Source of the DNA: Flavobacteriaceae bacterium bin25
GTDB taxonomy: Bacteria; Bacteroidota; Bacteroidia; Flavobacteriales; Flavobacteriaceae
Assembly: GCA_002238525.1 (NCBI GenBank)
Contig: MPMN01000002.1
Span: 1 to 64,000, forward strand
DNA: 64,000 nucleotides
Direction: 5' to 3'
The notes under the pieces were generated by a model. The model saw nothing but the letters and a program-made list of their open reading frames with translations. It did no database searches and was not told where the DNA came from. This document shows, piece after piece, positions 1-9,508 of the stretch (positions within the stretch are counted from its first letter, which is position 1; every line of letters starts with the position of its first letter). The translations under genes were made by a program, and so were the position numbers.

Positions 1-178
1 CAATAATAATTTGTTTTAAATCCATAGGATGAAGCATTTTTGACATAAGCAAATAATTAATTGTTAACTACCGAAATTATCCCAAAAAAGGGGGTGGCTC
101 AATTAAAGTGAATCAGTGGCGCAGTTTGCACTGAAACCAGTGGCTGCACGATACACAGCTGTTCGCTATCAAGTGACT

Positions 179-722
179 AAACCCGACTTTCGCACTTTTT
201 TGAGTGATTTTTATCACTTAAACACCTGTATATCAGTCATATAGATGAAATATTTTGGATTTATTTTGCGAAAAAGTTTCCATGTGAGATACTTTTGTAT
301 AGCTGTTTATTTAATTGAATATAATATATTTGCAGCATATTTTATATTTCCATGTTATATTACATCGAAGTCGTACCAAAAGAAATTACAGACCAACCAC
401 TCTGCTCCGTAAAGCCTGGAGAGAGGAAAAAAAAGTCAAAAGAAAAACTATAGCCAATTTGAGCAACTTTAACCCCTCTGTTATTGAGGGCTTTAAAGCA
501 GCTATCAAAGGAGTTGTCGTCTATAAGGATATTTCCAAAGCATTTCCCATCAAAAGATCTTTACCTCATGGGCATATAGCTTGCATTTTGGGATTGATCA
601 AAAATTAGAACTTATTGGTATCAATCAGAACAAAATGTTTCCATTAAAGTAACAGTTGGAAATGGCACTTTTTTCAGTCCTGGTAGGGGTTTTGGGCGTA
701 TTTCGACCCGAAAGTCAGGGTT
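179..722 (+). mobile_element. Internally deleted IS1634-like element, copy 1
   Basis: The left end carries aacccgactttcg and the right end cgaaagtcagggtt, which are inverted copies of each other. Between them, from about 355, a frame reads an IS1634-type transposase N-terminus (YIEVV-like start, then RPTTLLRKAWREEKKVKRKT and IANLSNFNPSVIEGFKAAIKG), followed by SLPHGHIACILGLIKN and a stop. The DNA then jumps straight to the transposase C-terminal end (IGINQNKMFPLK). A full IS1634 transposase is roughly 550-600 residues, so almost the whole catalytic core is missing. Related copies lie at 19820-20504 and, reversed, at about 41184-41400. No target duplication was clear. Confidence 0.7.
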
Positions 723-846
723 AAAGTACTAGAAGAAAAGGAAAGAAAAGAGAATCAGGAATAAAATTCTAAGAACTCTGAATTTGTAATCAAATGATGA
801 TTACATCCACCCAATAAAATAAAAAACAATTCCCGAAAAGTGAAAC

Positions 847-1140
847 TTACCTTCCCGGAGAGAAATCCTGAACTGCCTTAGCCTGATTCTTTGTAGTCAA
901 GCACTGATGGACAACCTCATTGGTTACCCTAGCCAACAACCCCATGCACCTGTGCGTGATTTTCGCATCACGCCAAGCATGATAGTAGTGGTCAATAGGG
1001 CTTTTCATGTGCTTGTCCAATGCCAACACTGCCTCCTTATTTTTCAAATGCTTCTTCAGAACATCGATATCATTCTGATATTTGGAAGAAATCGCAGATT
1101 TTTTGATGTCCTTATCACGAGGTTTCGCTAAGGAATCATA
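847..1140 (-). pseudogene. Unrecognised coding remnant, about 97 codons
   Basis: An open frame runs on the minus strand from about 1140 to a stop at 847 (starting YDSLAKPRDKDIKKSA and ending AKAVQDFSPGR). It has no convincing start codon and follows directly the IS1595-like remnant at 1138-1294. It is basic and helix-prone, with ALDKHMKSPIDHYYHAWRDA in the middle. I do not recognise the family. It may be the tail of a protein disrupted by the mobile elements at this end, or part of the same degraded element. Confidence 0.3.
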
Positions 1141-1294
1141 CTTTTGGTACTACATTCTTTCCTTTACAAAAAAGACATATCACGCCTTTTGTCTAGTGCT
1201 TGTTTTCCGCCCATTCTCTGGACTGATCTTCTGTTGCAAACATTTGGGATATCTCTGCTAGACCGATGCCTTTTCGGTGTGATTTTCCTGCCAT
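1138..1294 (-). pseudogene. IS1595 (ISXO2)-like transposase N-terminal remnant
   Basis: From the ATG at 1292-1294 the minus strand reads MAGKSHRKGIGLAEISQMF, then ATEDQSREWAENKH and a stop. The same frame continues with TKGVICLFCKGKNVV. The pattern (K.YR.GI.L.E...MF.....A..W, then G..CP.CG) matches the N-terminal zinc-ribbon region of IS1595/ISXO2 transposases, with a CxxC still visible. An in-frame stop and loss of the rest make it a dead fragment. The assignment rests on this short similarity only. Confidence 0.45.
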
Positions 1295-1569
1295 TTCATA
1301 TTATTATTTATGCTACAAATATAGCATAAAGCAGAAAGAAAATCGATAGTTCAATGGTTACAAAAGTATATAATTCCCAAAAGAAGGGGTATATATCAAC
1401 ATTTTCAAATTTTGCACTAAATCTATTTTCAAGTTCTAATGCTTCTTTAGTTTGTATTGTATGAAAACACATCCAAGTATCAATAGATTACAATAAAATT
1501 GAAGGGAAATCATCTTTCCATCCAAATAGTATCATTTTTTATTTTCTGAGGCTTTGTCGAGAGCCGATT

Positions 1570-2586
1570 TCAAGATTTAACAGGTAGCTCGCTGCATTTC
1601 AAAATACCCTTATGAATTAAGGTTTCAGCAATTTGGATAGTATTTGTAGCAGCTCCCTTTCTCAAATTGTCTGAAACAACCCACAAGTTTAAAGCATTTG
1701 GCCTACTGAAATCCCGTCTTATTCTTCCCACATGAACAAAATCATTTCCATGTGCAGTTAATGGCATAGGATATTGATTTAGGTTCGGACTATCACAGAT
1801 AAGCACTCCTGATGTTTGAGATATGACTTTAACTGCTTCAGAAAGTTTGAATTCTTTCTTTAGTTCAATGTTTATTGATTCGCTATGCCCTCCAATCACT
1901 GGTATACGTACTGCCGTTGATGTAATTAAAATAGAATGATCGTCTAAGATTTTGTGTGTCTCGTTAACCATTTTCATCTCTTCCTTTGTATAACCATTAT
2001 CTAAAAATTCATCACATTGAGGAATAGCATTTTGATGAATAGGATGTGGATATATTCTCTCTACCTTTTGTTGATCTATTTCCTGTTGTAATTGTCTTAC
2101 TGCTTTCTGTCCCGTTCCAGTAACTGACTGATAGGTAGAAATAATCAATCGTTGAATACCATAGTTTTTGTGTAACCCCGAAATAGCCATCACAAGTTGA
2201 ATGGTGGAACAATTGGGATTGGCGATGATAAAATCCTCAGAAGTAAGCAATTCCCCGTTTATTTCAGGTACGATCAATTTTTTTGAAGAATCCATCCGCC
2301 AGGCGGATGAGTTATCTATAACGCGACATCCGACCTGAGCAAATCTATTAGCCCATTGCCTGGAAATATTACCTCCGGCTGAAAAAAGAGCTAAATCAGG
2401 CTTTAAATCAACTGCTTGTTGAATATCAACAATGGAATAAGGTTTGTTTCTAAAAACAATCTGTTTACCTACAGATTTTTCTGAAGCCACCAATATAAGT
2501 TCTGTGAAAGGAAAATCTCTCTGATCTATTAAATCAAGCATGACCCTACCCACCATTCCGGTACATCCTACTATCGCTAGACGCAT
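1570..2586 (-). CDS. asd: Aspartate-semialdehyde dehydrogenase
   Basis: This enzyme reduces aspartyl phosphate to aspartate semialdehyde with NADPH, the branch point to lysine/diaminopimelate, threonine and methionine. The N-terminus MRLAIVGCTGMVGRVMLDLI is a Rossmann nucleotide loop. NPNCST near residue 130 carries the catalytic cysteine, and VIGGHSESINIEL holds the substrate-site histidine. A frame extension to 2604 would use a TTG start and add six residues. I prefer the ATG at 2586 because the family starts right at the Rossmann strand. About 338 residues is normal for the family. It is followed after about 130 bp by nothing co-directional except that alr lies upstream on the same strand, so alr and asd could be co-transcribed and both serve cell-wall precursor synthesis. 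Confidence 0.93.
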   Translation of the reverse strand: MRLAIVGCTGMVGRVMLDLIDQRDFPFTELILVASEKSVGKQIVFRNKPYSIVDIQQAVDLKPDLALFSAGGNISRQWANRFAQVGCRVIDNSSAWRMDSSKKLIVPEINGELLTSEDFIIANPNCSTIQLVMAISGLHKNYGIQRLIISTYQSVTGTGQKAVRQLQQEIDQQKVERIYPHPIHQNAIPQCDEFLDNGYTKEEMKMVNETHKILDDHSILITSTAVRIPVIGGHSESINIELKKEFKLSEAVKVISQTSGVLICDSPNLNQYPMPLTAHGNDFVHVGRIRRDFSRPNALNLWVVSDNLRKGAATNTIQIAETLIHKGILKCSELPVKS

Positions 2587-2713
2587 AGATAAAATTTCTG
2601 ACAAAAATAAAGCGAATTTTTCTTGCAGATTAACATCTTATATACAGCAATTCTTTCCATACTAAATCAATGATATGAATTTTCAAATGAGATGATGATT
2701 ACCAAAGATTAAC

Positions 2714-3799
2714 CTAGGTAAATTTTCTTTTGATTCTCGGTCCCAATCTACTGAGTTGTTCATAAGTAATTGTTCCGGAATTTTCTGCAAATTCTTGAGC
2801 TGATTGATTAAATCCAAAAAACTCAACTTTATCTTGCTCTTTACATTCAATATCGGAAACATCAACCATCAACAGATCCATACAAATATTTCCTATAATC
2901 GAAGCTGAAGACCCATTAATCCATACCTGAGTTCTGCCATTACCAGAATGACGTGAAATCCCGTCTGCATATCCAAGAGGGATGATGGCAACACGTGCAT
3001 CTTTTTCGGATTTATATCCCTTAGAGTAACCGACATAATCACCTTTATGTACCTTTTGAATTTGTATCACTTTGGACTCTAATTTCATTACAGGTTTTAG
3101 AAAATTATCCCAAAGTGGATCGTTAGCGAATCCATAGAGCCCAATCCCAGTTCGAACCATGTTATATTGTAAATGGGGAAAATTAAAAATTCCTGATGTG
3201 TTCAGCAGATGAAGTAATGGTTTGGGCTTTATATGACCAATAAGAGTACTGACAATCATATTAAACTTATTTGCTTGCTTAAGTGTTTGGTTAAATGGGC
3301 TTTGCTCTTGACTATGCCCCAAATGTGAATAAATACTCTTGATCAGGAGAAACTGATTTGGAAATACTTTTTTTAGTGAATCAACATTTTGAATACTGAA
3401 CCCGAGTCGGTTCATTCCAGTATTAAACTTTAGGTGAATAGGATAATTTTCTAGACTCCCATTTAAAGCTAATTGGAGTGATTTATCAAGTAATGTCTGA
3501 TTATAAATAGCAGGTTCAAGATTATATTCAAATAATTTTTCTAGATCTTCCAACTGTGGACTAAACACCAAAATCGGAGTGCTGATTTTATTTTTTCTCA
3601 ATAATGCTCCTTCCTCAGCATTAGCCACCGCCAAATAGTCTATTCCTAAATCTTGCAAATATTTTGCAATTTCTATATCTGACCCACCATAAGCATTGGC
3701 TTTGACAACGCCCATAATTTTGATGCCAGAGTTTAATTGGGAGCGGATATAATTGTAATTATGTCTTAGGTTTGATAAGTTTATATGCAGAACACTCAA
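2714..3799 (-). CDS. alr: Alanine racemase
   Basis: This PLP enzyme interconverts L- and D-alanine for peptidoglycan. The PLP lysine sits in MGVVKANAYGGSDIEIA (about residue 33). Other family marks are YLAVANAEEGALLR, FNTGMNRLGF and, in the C-terminal beta domain, GNICMDLLMVDVSD, where the Met-Asp segment follows the usual GRVSMD-type motif. Length 361 is typical. The only plausible start in frame is a TTG at 3797-3799, since an upstream stop lies just four codons earlier. It is a stand-alone racemase, not the MurF-Alr fusion found in some Bacteroidota. asd lies downstream on the same strand after about 127 bp. Confidence 0.92.
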   Translation of the reverse strand: MSVLHINLSNLRHNYNYIRSQLNSGIKIMGVVKANAYGGSDIEIAKYLQDLGIDYLAVANAEEGALLRKNKISTPILVFSPQLEDLEKLFEYNLEPAIYNQTLLDKSLQLALNGSLENYPIHLKFNTGMNRLGFSIQNVDSLKKVFPNQFLLIKSIYSHLGHSQEQSPFNQTLKQANKFNMIVSTLIGHIKPKPLLHLLNTSGIFNFPHLQYNMVRTGIGLYGFANDPLWDNFLKPVMKLESKVIQIQKVHKGDYVGYSKGYKSEKDARVAIIPLGYADGISRHSGNGRTQVWINGSSASIIGNICMDLLMVDVSDIECKEQDKVEFFGFNQSAQEFAENSGTITYEQLSRLGPRIKRKFT

Positions 3800-4407
3800 A
3801 ATCAGAAATTAAAACTCAACGGGCAAAGTTAGGTTCAACCTTCCTACAAAACTTCTGCTGAAACAAAAGCAATTTACTATAGTGTAAAATTGATAAAATA
3901 TTCGATCAAGTAAAGGAACAAAGAGCGTCCCGTTGAAGACAATGGATATGACTTTTTAGAAATGCATGAAGATACGTATTAATGAAAGCAAAAAGGTTGA
4001 TTTCCGCAATTGTGTTGATTTAAGTGGAATGGTACCAGCTCGTTGAACTCATATCAAAAAACCATACTTTATTCAACCAATGCTAAGATTGATATGGTTA
4101 TGAAAAGAAGCATAACATATACGCCATTGATGAATTAGGATAAAGAGTTTTATCAGAAGGTAGTTGGAAATGTTATCAAATAACAATAGCCATATCATCA
4201 ATGAGAGCATCGTAAAAATAACGCCCAACTGTTCATTTAATCCCATGAAATTGAATATTCAGAGAGTAATAAAGTCCTTTTTGTGGCCAAGGCACTTCTG
4301 AAAAAATCGTGGCCTCATTTACACAAAATATAGGACGTGAAATTTTAATGGGATTTGCGCACAATTCAAAGAATAGTAATTTTAAATCCTAACAAGGAGA
4401 CTTAGAC
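3800..4407. other. Intergenic region with no gene found
   Basis: About 600 bases between divergent alr and recJ. I found no open frame, repeat or IS end that I can name. The sequence contains scattered short frames with many stops, possibly very old coding debris. The only supported signal is AAGGAG at 4394-4399, eight bases before the recJ ATG, a good Shine-Dalgarno site that is unusual for this window and fixes the recJ start. Confidence 0.5.
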
Positions 4408-6339
4408 ATGAATTGGATTCAGCAAAAACAACCAGATAATGAAATACTTCACCAGGTAATTCAATCCACTGGCCTATCAAGAAAAATGGCAATTCTGATG
4501 TTGCAGAAAGGATTCAAATCTTCGAATGAAGTTGAAAATTTTTTAACCCCAAGAATTGAACATCTCCACGAACCCTACCTATTAAAAGGGATGGAAATTG
4601 CAGTCAGCAGATTAATCGAAGCCAGAGAGAAGTCTCAGAAAATCATGATCTATGGTGATTTTGATGTAGATGGAATATCTTCAGTATCCATGCTTTACCT
4701 GGCTTTAAAGGATCATTTCGATGAATTAGAGTATTACATACCCGATAGAAAAACCGAAGGATATGGACTATCTAAAATTGGGGTAGATAAGGCAATAGAT
4801 GAAAAATTTAGTATCCTATTAACAGTTGATTGTGGCATATCTAATTATAATTTAATACAATATGCACAGGAGAATCAAGTAGATGTCATCGTATGCGATC
4901 ACCATTTACCCCCTGAAAAGATTCCTCCTGCTCTCGCTATATTAAATCCCAAACAAGCAGATTGTAAATACCCCTTTAAGGATCTTTGTGGCTGTGGAGT
5001 TGCTTATAAACTGCTTTCTGCATTAGCTCCAAAACTTGATATCCCTATAAGAAAAATATATGCATATCTAGATCTCGTAGCCCTTGCTACAGGTTGTGAT
5101 ATGGTGCCCTTAGTTGGAGAAAACAGAGTTCTCTGCCATTATGGACTCCGATGTATTAATAAAAAAATACGCATCGGATTGATTCCTTTTTTTGCCAAGA
5201 ATACAAGAATTGTAATGCAGGATTTATACTTTAAGGTTGGACCTAAAATCAATACCGTGGGTAGGGTCGCTCATAGCCATAAAGCTGTCGAATTACTGAC
5301 TTGTGGAAACATCAACGAGGCTATGATTATATTCAAAGAAATAGTCCAACTCAATGAACAAAGAAAAAAAATAGGCACAAAGTGTCTTCATCATGCCAAA
5401 AAACTTCTGATGAATGAGTATCATGAAATAACTAAAGAAAATGATTGGACACCCCACAACTCAATTAGTAAATTACCCGGGCGTAATGGTTTATACAAGG
5501 CCATTTATTCCCCTTTAACTAACCCCCTGACTAAAAAACTGACTTCAAAAGCACATCTCATTTCAACAAAAAAATTGCCCTTAAGTAATTCTATAACCAC
5601 TCTTCCAATTACTAATTATTGTTATGGAAGGCTAGGTGTAAAACCCATTGCTTCAAGAAACACCGTAGTTATTTATCATCATAGTTGGACACGTGGAGTG
5701 TCTGGTCTGGTTGCAACGAGACTCATTGAACAATGGGCTTACAAACCGACAATCGTATTGTGTGCATCTAATGATGAAATCGTTGGTTCAGGTAGATCGT
5801 GTGATGGAATAAACATACACCAAGCATTGACCAAGTGTAAAAAACATCTCACTTCATTTGGCGGCCATCAAGCTGCAGCTGGGGTAGTTCTCAAAAAATC
5901 AAATATCAACAATTTTGCAAGTGAATTTGAAGATACCGTAACAAAATTGTTAAATGACCAAAAACTAGAAAAAGTCAAGACATATGCTCTAGATTTGGAA
6001 TTTAGCGAACTTAATTTAGACTTTTATAATCAAGTTCAAAAACTATCTCCGTTTGGAATAGGAAATGAAGAACCTATATTTCGAACTAAGGGATGCCGCG
6101 ACAATGGACTGTCAAAATTAGTTGGAAAAAGTCCATTAAATAAACATCTGCAAGCAAACCTAATTGATGCATCAAAACATCGAAAAAAGGGAATCGCCTT
6201 TAGTATGGCCAAAAAATATAATCTACTCAATAAAGGACCTGTTGATGTGTTTTATACATTGTCATTAAATACTTATTGGGGCCCTCCACCGGAAGTTGAG
6301 ATGAATATTATCGATATCCAACCTCATATGTCAGAATAA
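4408..6339 (+). CDS. recJ: Single-stranded-DNA exonuclease RecJ
   Basis: This is a DHH-superfamily 5'-3' exonuclease of recombination and mismatch repair. Visible motifs, in order, are IYGDFDVDGISSVSMLYL (motif I, about residue 80), LTVDCGISN, VIVCDHHLPP (the DHH), LNPKQADCKYPFKDLCGCGV, and the later SGLVATRLIEQW and SFGGHQAAAGV of the DHHA1 nucleic-acid domain. The start is set by a good AAGGAG site. At 643 residues it is longer than the usual 560-580. The extra length lies between about residues 335 and 420, a Lys/Thr/Leu/Ser-rich segment with no motif, placed just before the HHSWTRGVSG strand. The core metal residues look intact. Confidence 0.92.
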   Translation: MNWIQQKQPDNEILHQVIQSTGLSRKMAILMLQKGFKSSNEVENFLTPRIEHLHEPYLLKGMEIAVSRLIEAREKSQKIMIYGDFDVDGISSVSMLYLALKDHFDELEYYIPDRKTEGYGLSKIGVDKAIDEKFSILLTVDCGISNYNLIQYAQENQVDVIVCDHHLPPEKIPPALAILNPKQADCKYPFKDLCGCGVAYKLLSALAPKLDIPIRKIYAYLDLVALATGCDMVPLVGENRVLCHYGLRCINKKIRIGLIPFFAKNTRIVMQDLYFKVGPKINTVGRVAHSHKAVELLTCGNINEAMIIFKEIVQLNEQRKKIGTKCLHHAKKLLMNEYHEITKENDWTPHNSISKLPGRNGLYKAIYSPLTNPLTKKLTSKAHLISTKKLPLSNSITTLPITNYCYGRLGVKPIASRNTVVIYHHSWTRGVSGLVATRLIEQWAYKPTIVLCASNDEIVGSGRSCDGINIHQALTKCKKHLTSFGGHQAAAGVVLKKSNINNFASEFEDTVTKLLNDQKLEKVKTYALDLEFSELNLDFYNQVQKLSPFGIGNEEPIFRTKGCRDNGLSKLVGKSPLNKHLQANLIDASKHRKKGIAFSMAKKYNLLNKGPVDVFYTLSLNTYWGPPPEVEMNIIDIQPHMSE

Positions 6340-6535
6340 ATGATATGCTTTCTGATTTTATTCTACAAAACTTTCAAACATCTATCGTATTATTTTTCGG
6401 TATAAAACCGTAAAATCAACCTATAAACGAACCCAAAGCAGTTTGCTGCCGGCATAAATTTAGGAGGATAAACGATTCTGCTAGCATATTTGGTGTTTTC
6501 TTTGTGATGCTATTGTCAACTGAATAACCAGCTTT

Positions 6536-8170
6536 TTATTTTATTCTCCTTATTAACTCCCTTGTGGATGAATCATGATTTTCGCTGGTATGACCTTGAA
6601 TATCGGACAAAACTTTTGATGCTAGTTGTTTTCCCAATTCCACGCCCCATTGGTCAAAACTGAAAATATTCCACAAAATTCCTTTGACAAATATTTTGTG
6701 CTCATACATGGCAATTAACGAACCCAATGTCTTGGGAGTAAGCCTTTCAATTAAAATTGTATTGGTGGGACGGTTGCCCTCAAATACTTTGTAAGGAGAT
6801 AATCTTTCAATCCAGTGCCTTTCATAGCCTGAGACTTCAAGCTCCCTTTTAACAACTTCTAAGGACTTGCCTTGCATCAAGGCCTGGGTTTGAGCTATAA
6901 AATTGGCCAATAACTTTTGATGATGGTCTTTCATAGAATGCAACGAATGTTTGAATGAAATAAAATCTGCGGGAATCAGCTTTGTTCCTTGATGAATCAA
7001 TTGAAAAAAAGCATGCTGTGAATTAGTCCCTGAACCTCCCCAAATTATTGGTCCTGTTTGATAATCAACTTGATTGCCATTCCGATCTATCGCTTTGCCA
7101 TTTGACTCCATAAAACTCTGCTGTAAATAAGTAGGTAAATTCCGTAAATACTGCGAATATGGAATTATGGCCTCACTTTCAGCATGCCAGAAACTATTAT
7201 ACCATATACTGATTAAAGCGAGTAAAACAGGTATGTTTTTATCAAAAGATGCTTCTTTAAAATGTTCATCCATCAATCCGGCTCCTTTCAGCAATAAATC
7301 AAAATTTTCCGGACCAATTGCCAAACAAATCGATATTCCGACTGTGCTCCACAATGAAAATCGACCACCGACCCAATCGTCCATAGGCAAAATATTTTGT
7401 GGATGAATTCCGAATGCTTGACAAGCAGCGACATTTGTAGATACAGCAATAAAATGCTTTGCTACTGCACTCCTGGGTGCTGACTTTCGAAACCAATCTC
7501 GAACCGTTACTGCATTTGTTAATGTCTCCTGTGTCGTAAAGGTCTTAGAAACCACCACAAATAGAGTTGTTGCAGGATCAAGATCTTTCAAGACTTCCTG
7601 AGAATGATCCCCATCTACATTAGAGAGGAAACGGATTTTAAGCCTCTGCCTATAAAACTCTAACGCCTCATAGACAAATGCTGGGCCCAAATCAGAACCC
7701 CCGATACCAATATTTACAATTGTTTCAACTGGTTTTCCTGTATAACCTCTCCATTTCCCATTTAAAATTTTTTCTGAGAGATTAAACATTTTCTCTTTTC
7801 GAGATTCAACCCTAGTCAATATATTTTTTCCCTCAATATAAATTGGGTCTTTGTTGATTTTTCGTAGGGCTGTATGAAGAACCGCTCTATTTTCGGTGAC
7901 ATTAATACTTTTCCCTGAAAAATAGTCATCCATGGCCTTTCCGAGTTCTGACTCATTGGCCAATTCAATTAGTAGTTCTATGGTTTTTTGGGAACAGCGA
8001 TTTTTAGAAAAGTCTAAATAGAAGTCTTCCCAATTTACACTGAATCGTTCCAATCGACTCTCCTCCAGCTCAAATAACTGGGAAATTGTTGTGTTTTTTA
8101 ACTGTTGAAAATGTTTATCCAACTTTCTCCAAGCCCCTAGGGAACGTGGATTGTGACTAGGGAGAGTCAC
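6536..8170 (-). CDS. pgi: Glucose-6-phosphate isomerase
   Basis: This enzyme interconverts glucose-6-phosphate and fructose-6-phosphate in glycolysis and gluconeogenesis. Family signatures are clear: IGIGGSDLGPAFVYEAL, VVVSKTFTTQETLTN, GGRFSLWSTVGISICLAIG and GTNSQHAFFQLIHQGT, with the catalytic Glu in the FMESNGKA segment. Length 544 is normal. The start is a GTG at 8168-8170, which overlaps the end of the upstream M23 lipoprotein gene by 14 bp, so translation is probably coupled. Confidence 0.95.
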   Translation of the reverse strand: MTLPSHNPRSLGAWRKLDKHFQQLKNTTISQLFELEESRLERFSVNWEDFYLDFSKNRCSQKTIELLIELANESELGKAMDDYFSGKSINVTENRAVLHTALRKINKDPIYIEGKNILTRVESRKEKMFNLSEKILNGKWRGYTGKPVETIVNIGIGGSDLGPAFVYEALEFYRQRLKIRFLSNVDGDHSQEVLKDLDPATTLFVVVSKTFTTQETLTNAVTVRDWFRKSAPRSAVAKHFIAVSTNVAACQAFGIHPQNILPMDDWVGGRFSLWSTVGISICLAIGPENFDLLLKGAGLMDEHFKEASFDKNIPVLLALISIWYNSFWHAESEAIIPYSQYLRNLPTYLQQSFMESNGKAIDRNGNQVDYQTGPIIWGGSGTNSQHAFFQLIHQGTKLIPADFISFKHSLHSMKDHHQKLLANFIAQTQALMQGKSLEVVKRELEVSGYERHWIERLSPYKVFEGNRPTNTILIERLTPKTLGSLIAMYEHKIFVKGILWNIFSFDQWGVELGKQLASKVLSDIQGHTSENHDSSTRELIRRIK

Positions 8171-9473
8171 TGTATTTCGGGTTTGGTGAATTACTCACCA
8201 ATTTGTTTTTATCCTGTACGTTTATAGCCGTATTAAAATTCATACTGTCAAGTTGGTCTTTGATAGGGATTATTAAATCAAGATATTCAAGTAGCTGATC
8301 ATCATCCATTGAATCAACTGGAGGCAAATCCTCTTTGAAAGGGTCTACCTGTTTTCCTTTTTTCCAGAACCTATAGCATACATGAGGACCACTTGTATTC
8401 CCTGTCATCCCGACAGTTCCAATCTTTTCCCCTTGTAAAACAAATTGCCCATTTTTCACATTGATTCTATCCATATGTAGGTACTGAGTAGAATAAATAC
8501 TGTTGTGTCGAATGAGTACATAGTTACCATTGGCAGATGTATAACCGACTTTTTCGACACGTCCGTTGGCGGTGGACATAATTGGAGTTCCTCTTGGTGC
8601 AGCAAAATCAGTGCCTTTATGGGGTCTAACTCGATAATTATAATAGGCTATGCGTCGTCTGAGATTATATCGAGAGGTGATTCTGCTTCGTTTTACAGGA
8701 GCTGTTAAAAATTGTCCCCTGAGATTTTTTCCAGTATCATCAAAGTATTCTGGTCCAAATTCCTGGTTTGCTATATGCCGAAATGCATATAAAGGTTTTG
8801 TCCTATGTTCAAAAAATGCTGCTGTTATTTTATCAACACCTATAGAAAGAGTATCATCAAGAATTTTTTCAGTATAGATAACTTTAAAACGATCACCTTT
8901 ATGCAAGTGAAAAAAGTCAATCGTCCAGGCATAAACCGATTCCAAAGCATTGGACAATTCATAGGGTAAACCGGAATCAAGAATAGTTTGGTCTAAAGAT
9001 GAATTAATAATTCCAGTAGACTCTCTTTGGATATAGCTTACCTTTCTAGGTACTTTTTCCCCATATATACTATCCTGTAATTTGATTAATGTATAGGATA
9101 CATCTCTCGGTGGATGATATACAAAATACTCTGCTCTAGAAATACTATCCTTAGAAAGAAATACCGTGTAAGGATTACCTACTTTAAAGTCACGTGAATA
9201 GTCAATGTCATTTTGTGTCTGTGAAACAATCTGATAAATTTCGGCATTAGAAAATTCTAACCCGCCCATAAGACCACCAAAACTATCGCCCCATTCGAAT
9301 TCATCTTCTATAAGGTGAAAATCATTCGTATCAAGTCCAAATCGAACTTCTAGTTCTTGTTGTTCTACATTTTCGGCTGTTAGTTTTGAGTTATCCTCTT
9401 TACAACCAACTAGAAGTAATCCGACAAAGAATAATGCAGGTAGAAGAGATAAAATTGTGTATAAATTTTTCAT
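8157..9473 (-). CDS. M23 family peptidase lipoprotein
   Basis: This is a predicted lipoprotein (hydrophobic N-terminus, then lipobox LLVGC around residue 24) with a C-terminal M23/LytM zinc endopeptidase domain (about residues 280-390) acting on peptidoglycan cross-links. The zinc ligands of HKGTDFAAP (His and Asp) are present. In the usual HxH motif the second His is replaced: GPHVCYRFWKKGKQVDP. From memory this HVC form is common in a Bacteroidota subfamily, so it need not mean inactivity. The N-terminal half has no recognised domain but resembles the OapA/csd3-like front half of such proteins. It overlaps pgi by 14 bp, and the DUF3108 gene lies 35 bp upstream, so the three genes form an operon. 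Confidence 0.85.
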   Translation of the reverse strand: MKNLYTILSLLPALFFVGLLLVGCKEDNSKLTAENVEQQELEVRFGLDTNDFHLIEDEFEWGDSFGGLMGGLEFSNAEIYQIVSQTQNDIDYSRDFKVGNPYTVFLSKDSISRAEYFVYHPPRDVSYTLIKLQDSIYGEKVPRKVSYIQRESTGIINSSLDQTILDSGLPYELSNALESVYAWTIDFFHLHKGDRFKVIYTEKILDDTLSIGVDKITAAFFEHRTKPLYAFRHIANQEFGPEYFDDTGKNLRGQFLTAPVKRSRITSRYNLRRRIAYYNYRVRPHKGTDFAAPRGTPIMSTANGRVEKVGYTSANGNYVLIRHNSIYSTQYLHMDRINVKNGQFVLQGEKIGTVGMTGNTSGPHVCYRFWKKGKQVDPFKEDLPPVDSMDDDQLLEYLDLIIPIKDQLDSMNFNTAINVQDKNKLVSNSPNPKYSDSP

Positions 9474-9508
9474 GACAAAATTGAGGACCTAATCAATATC
9501 CACATGAG

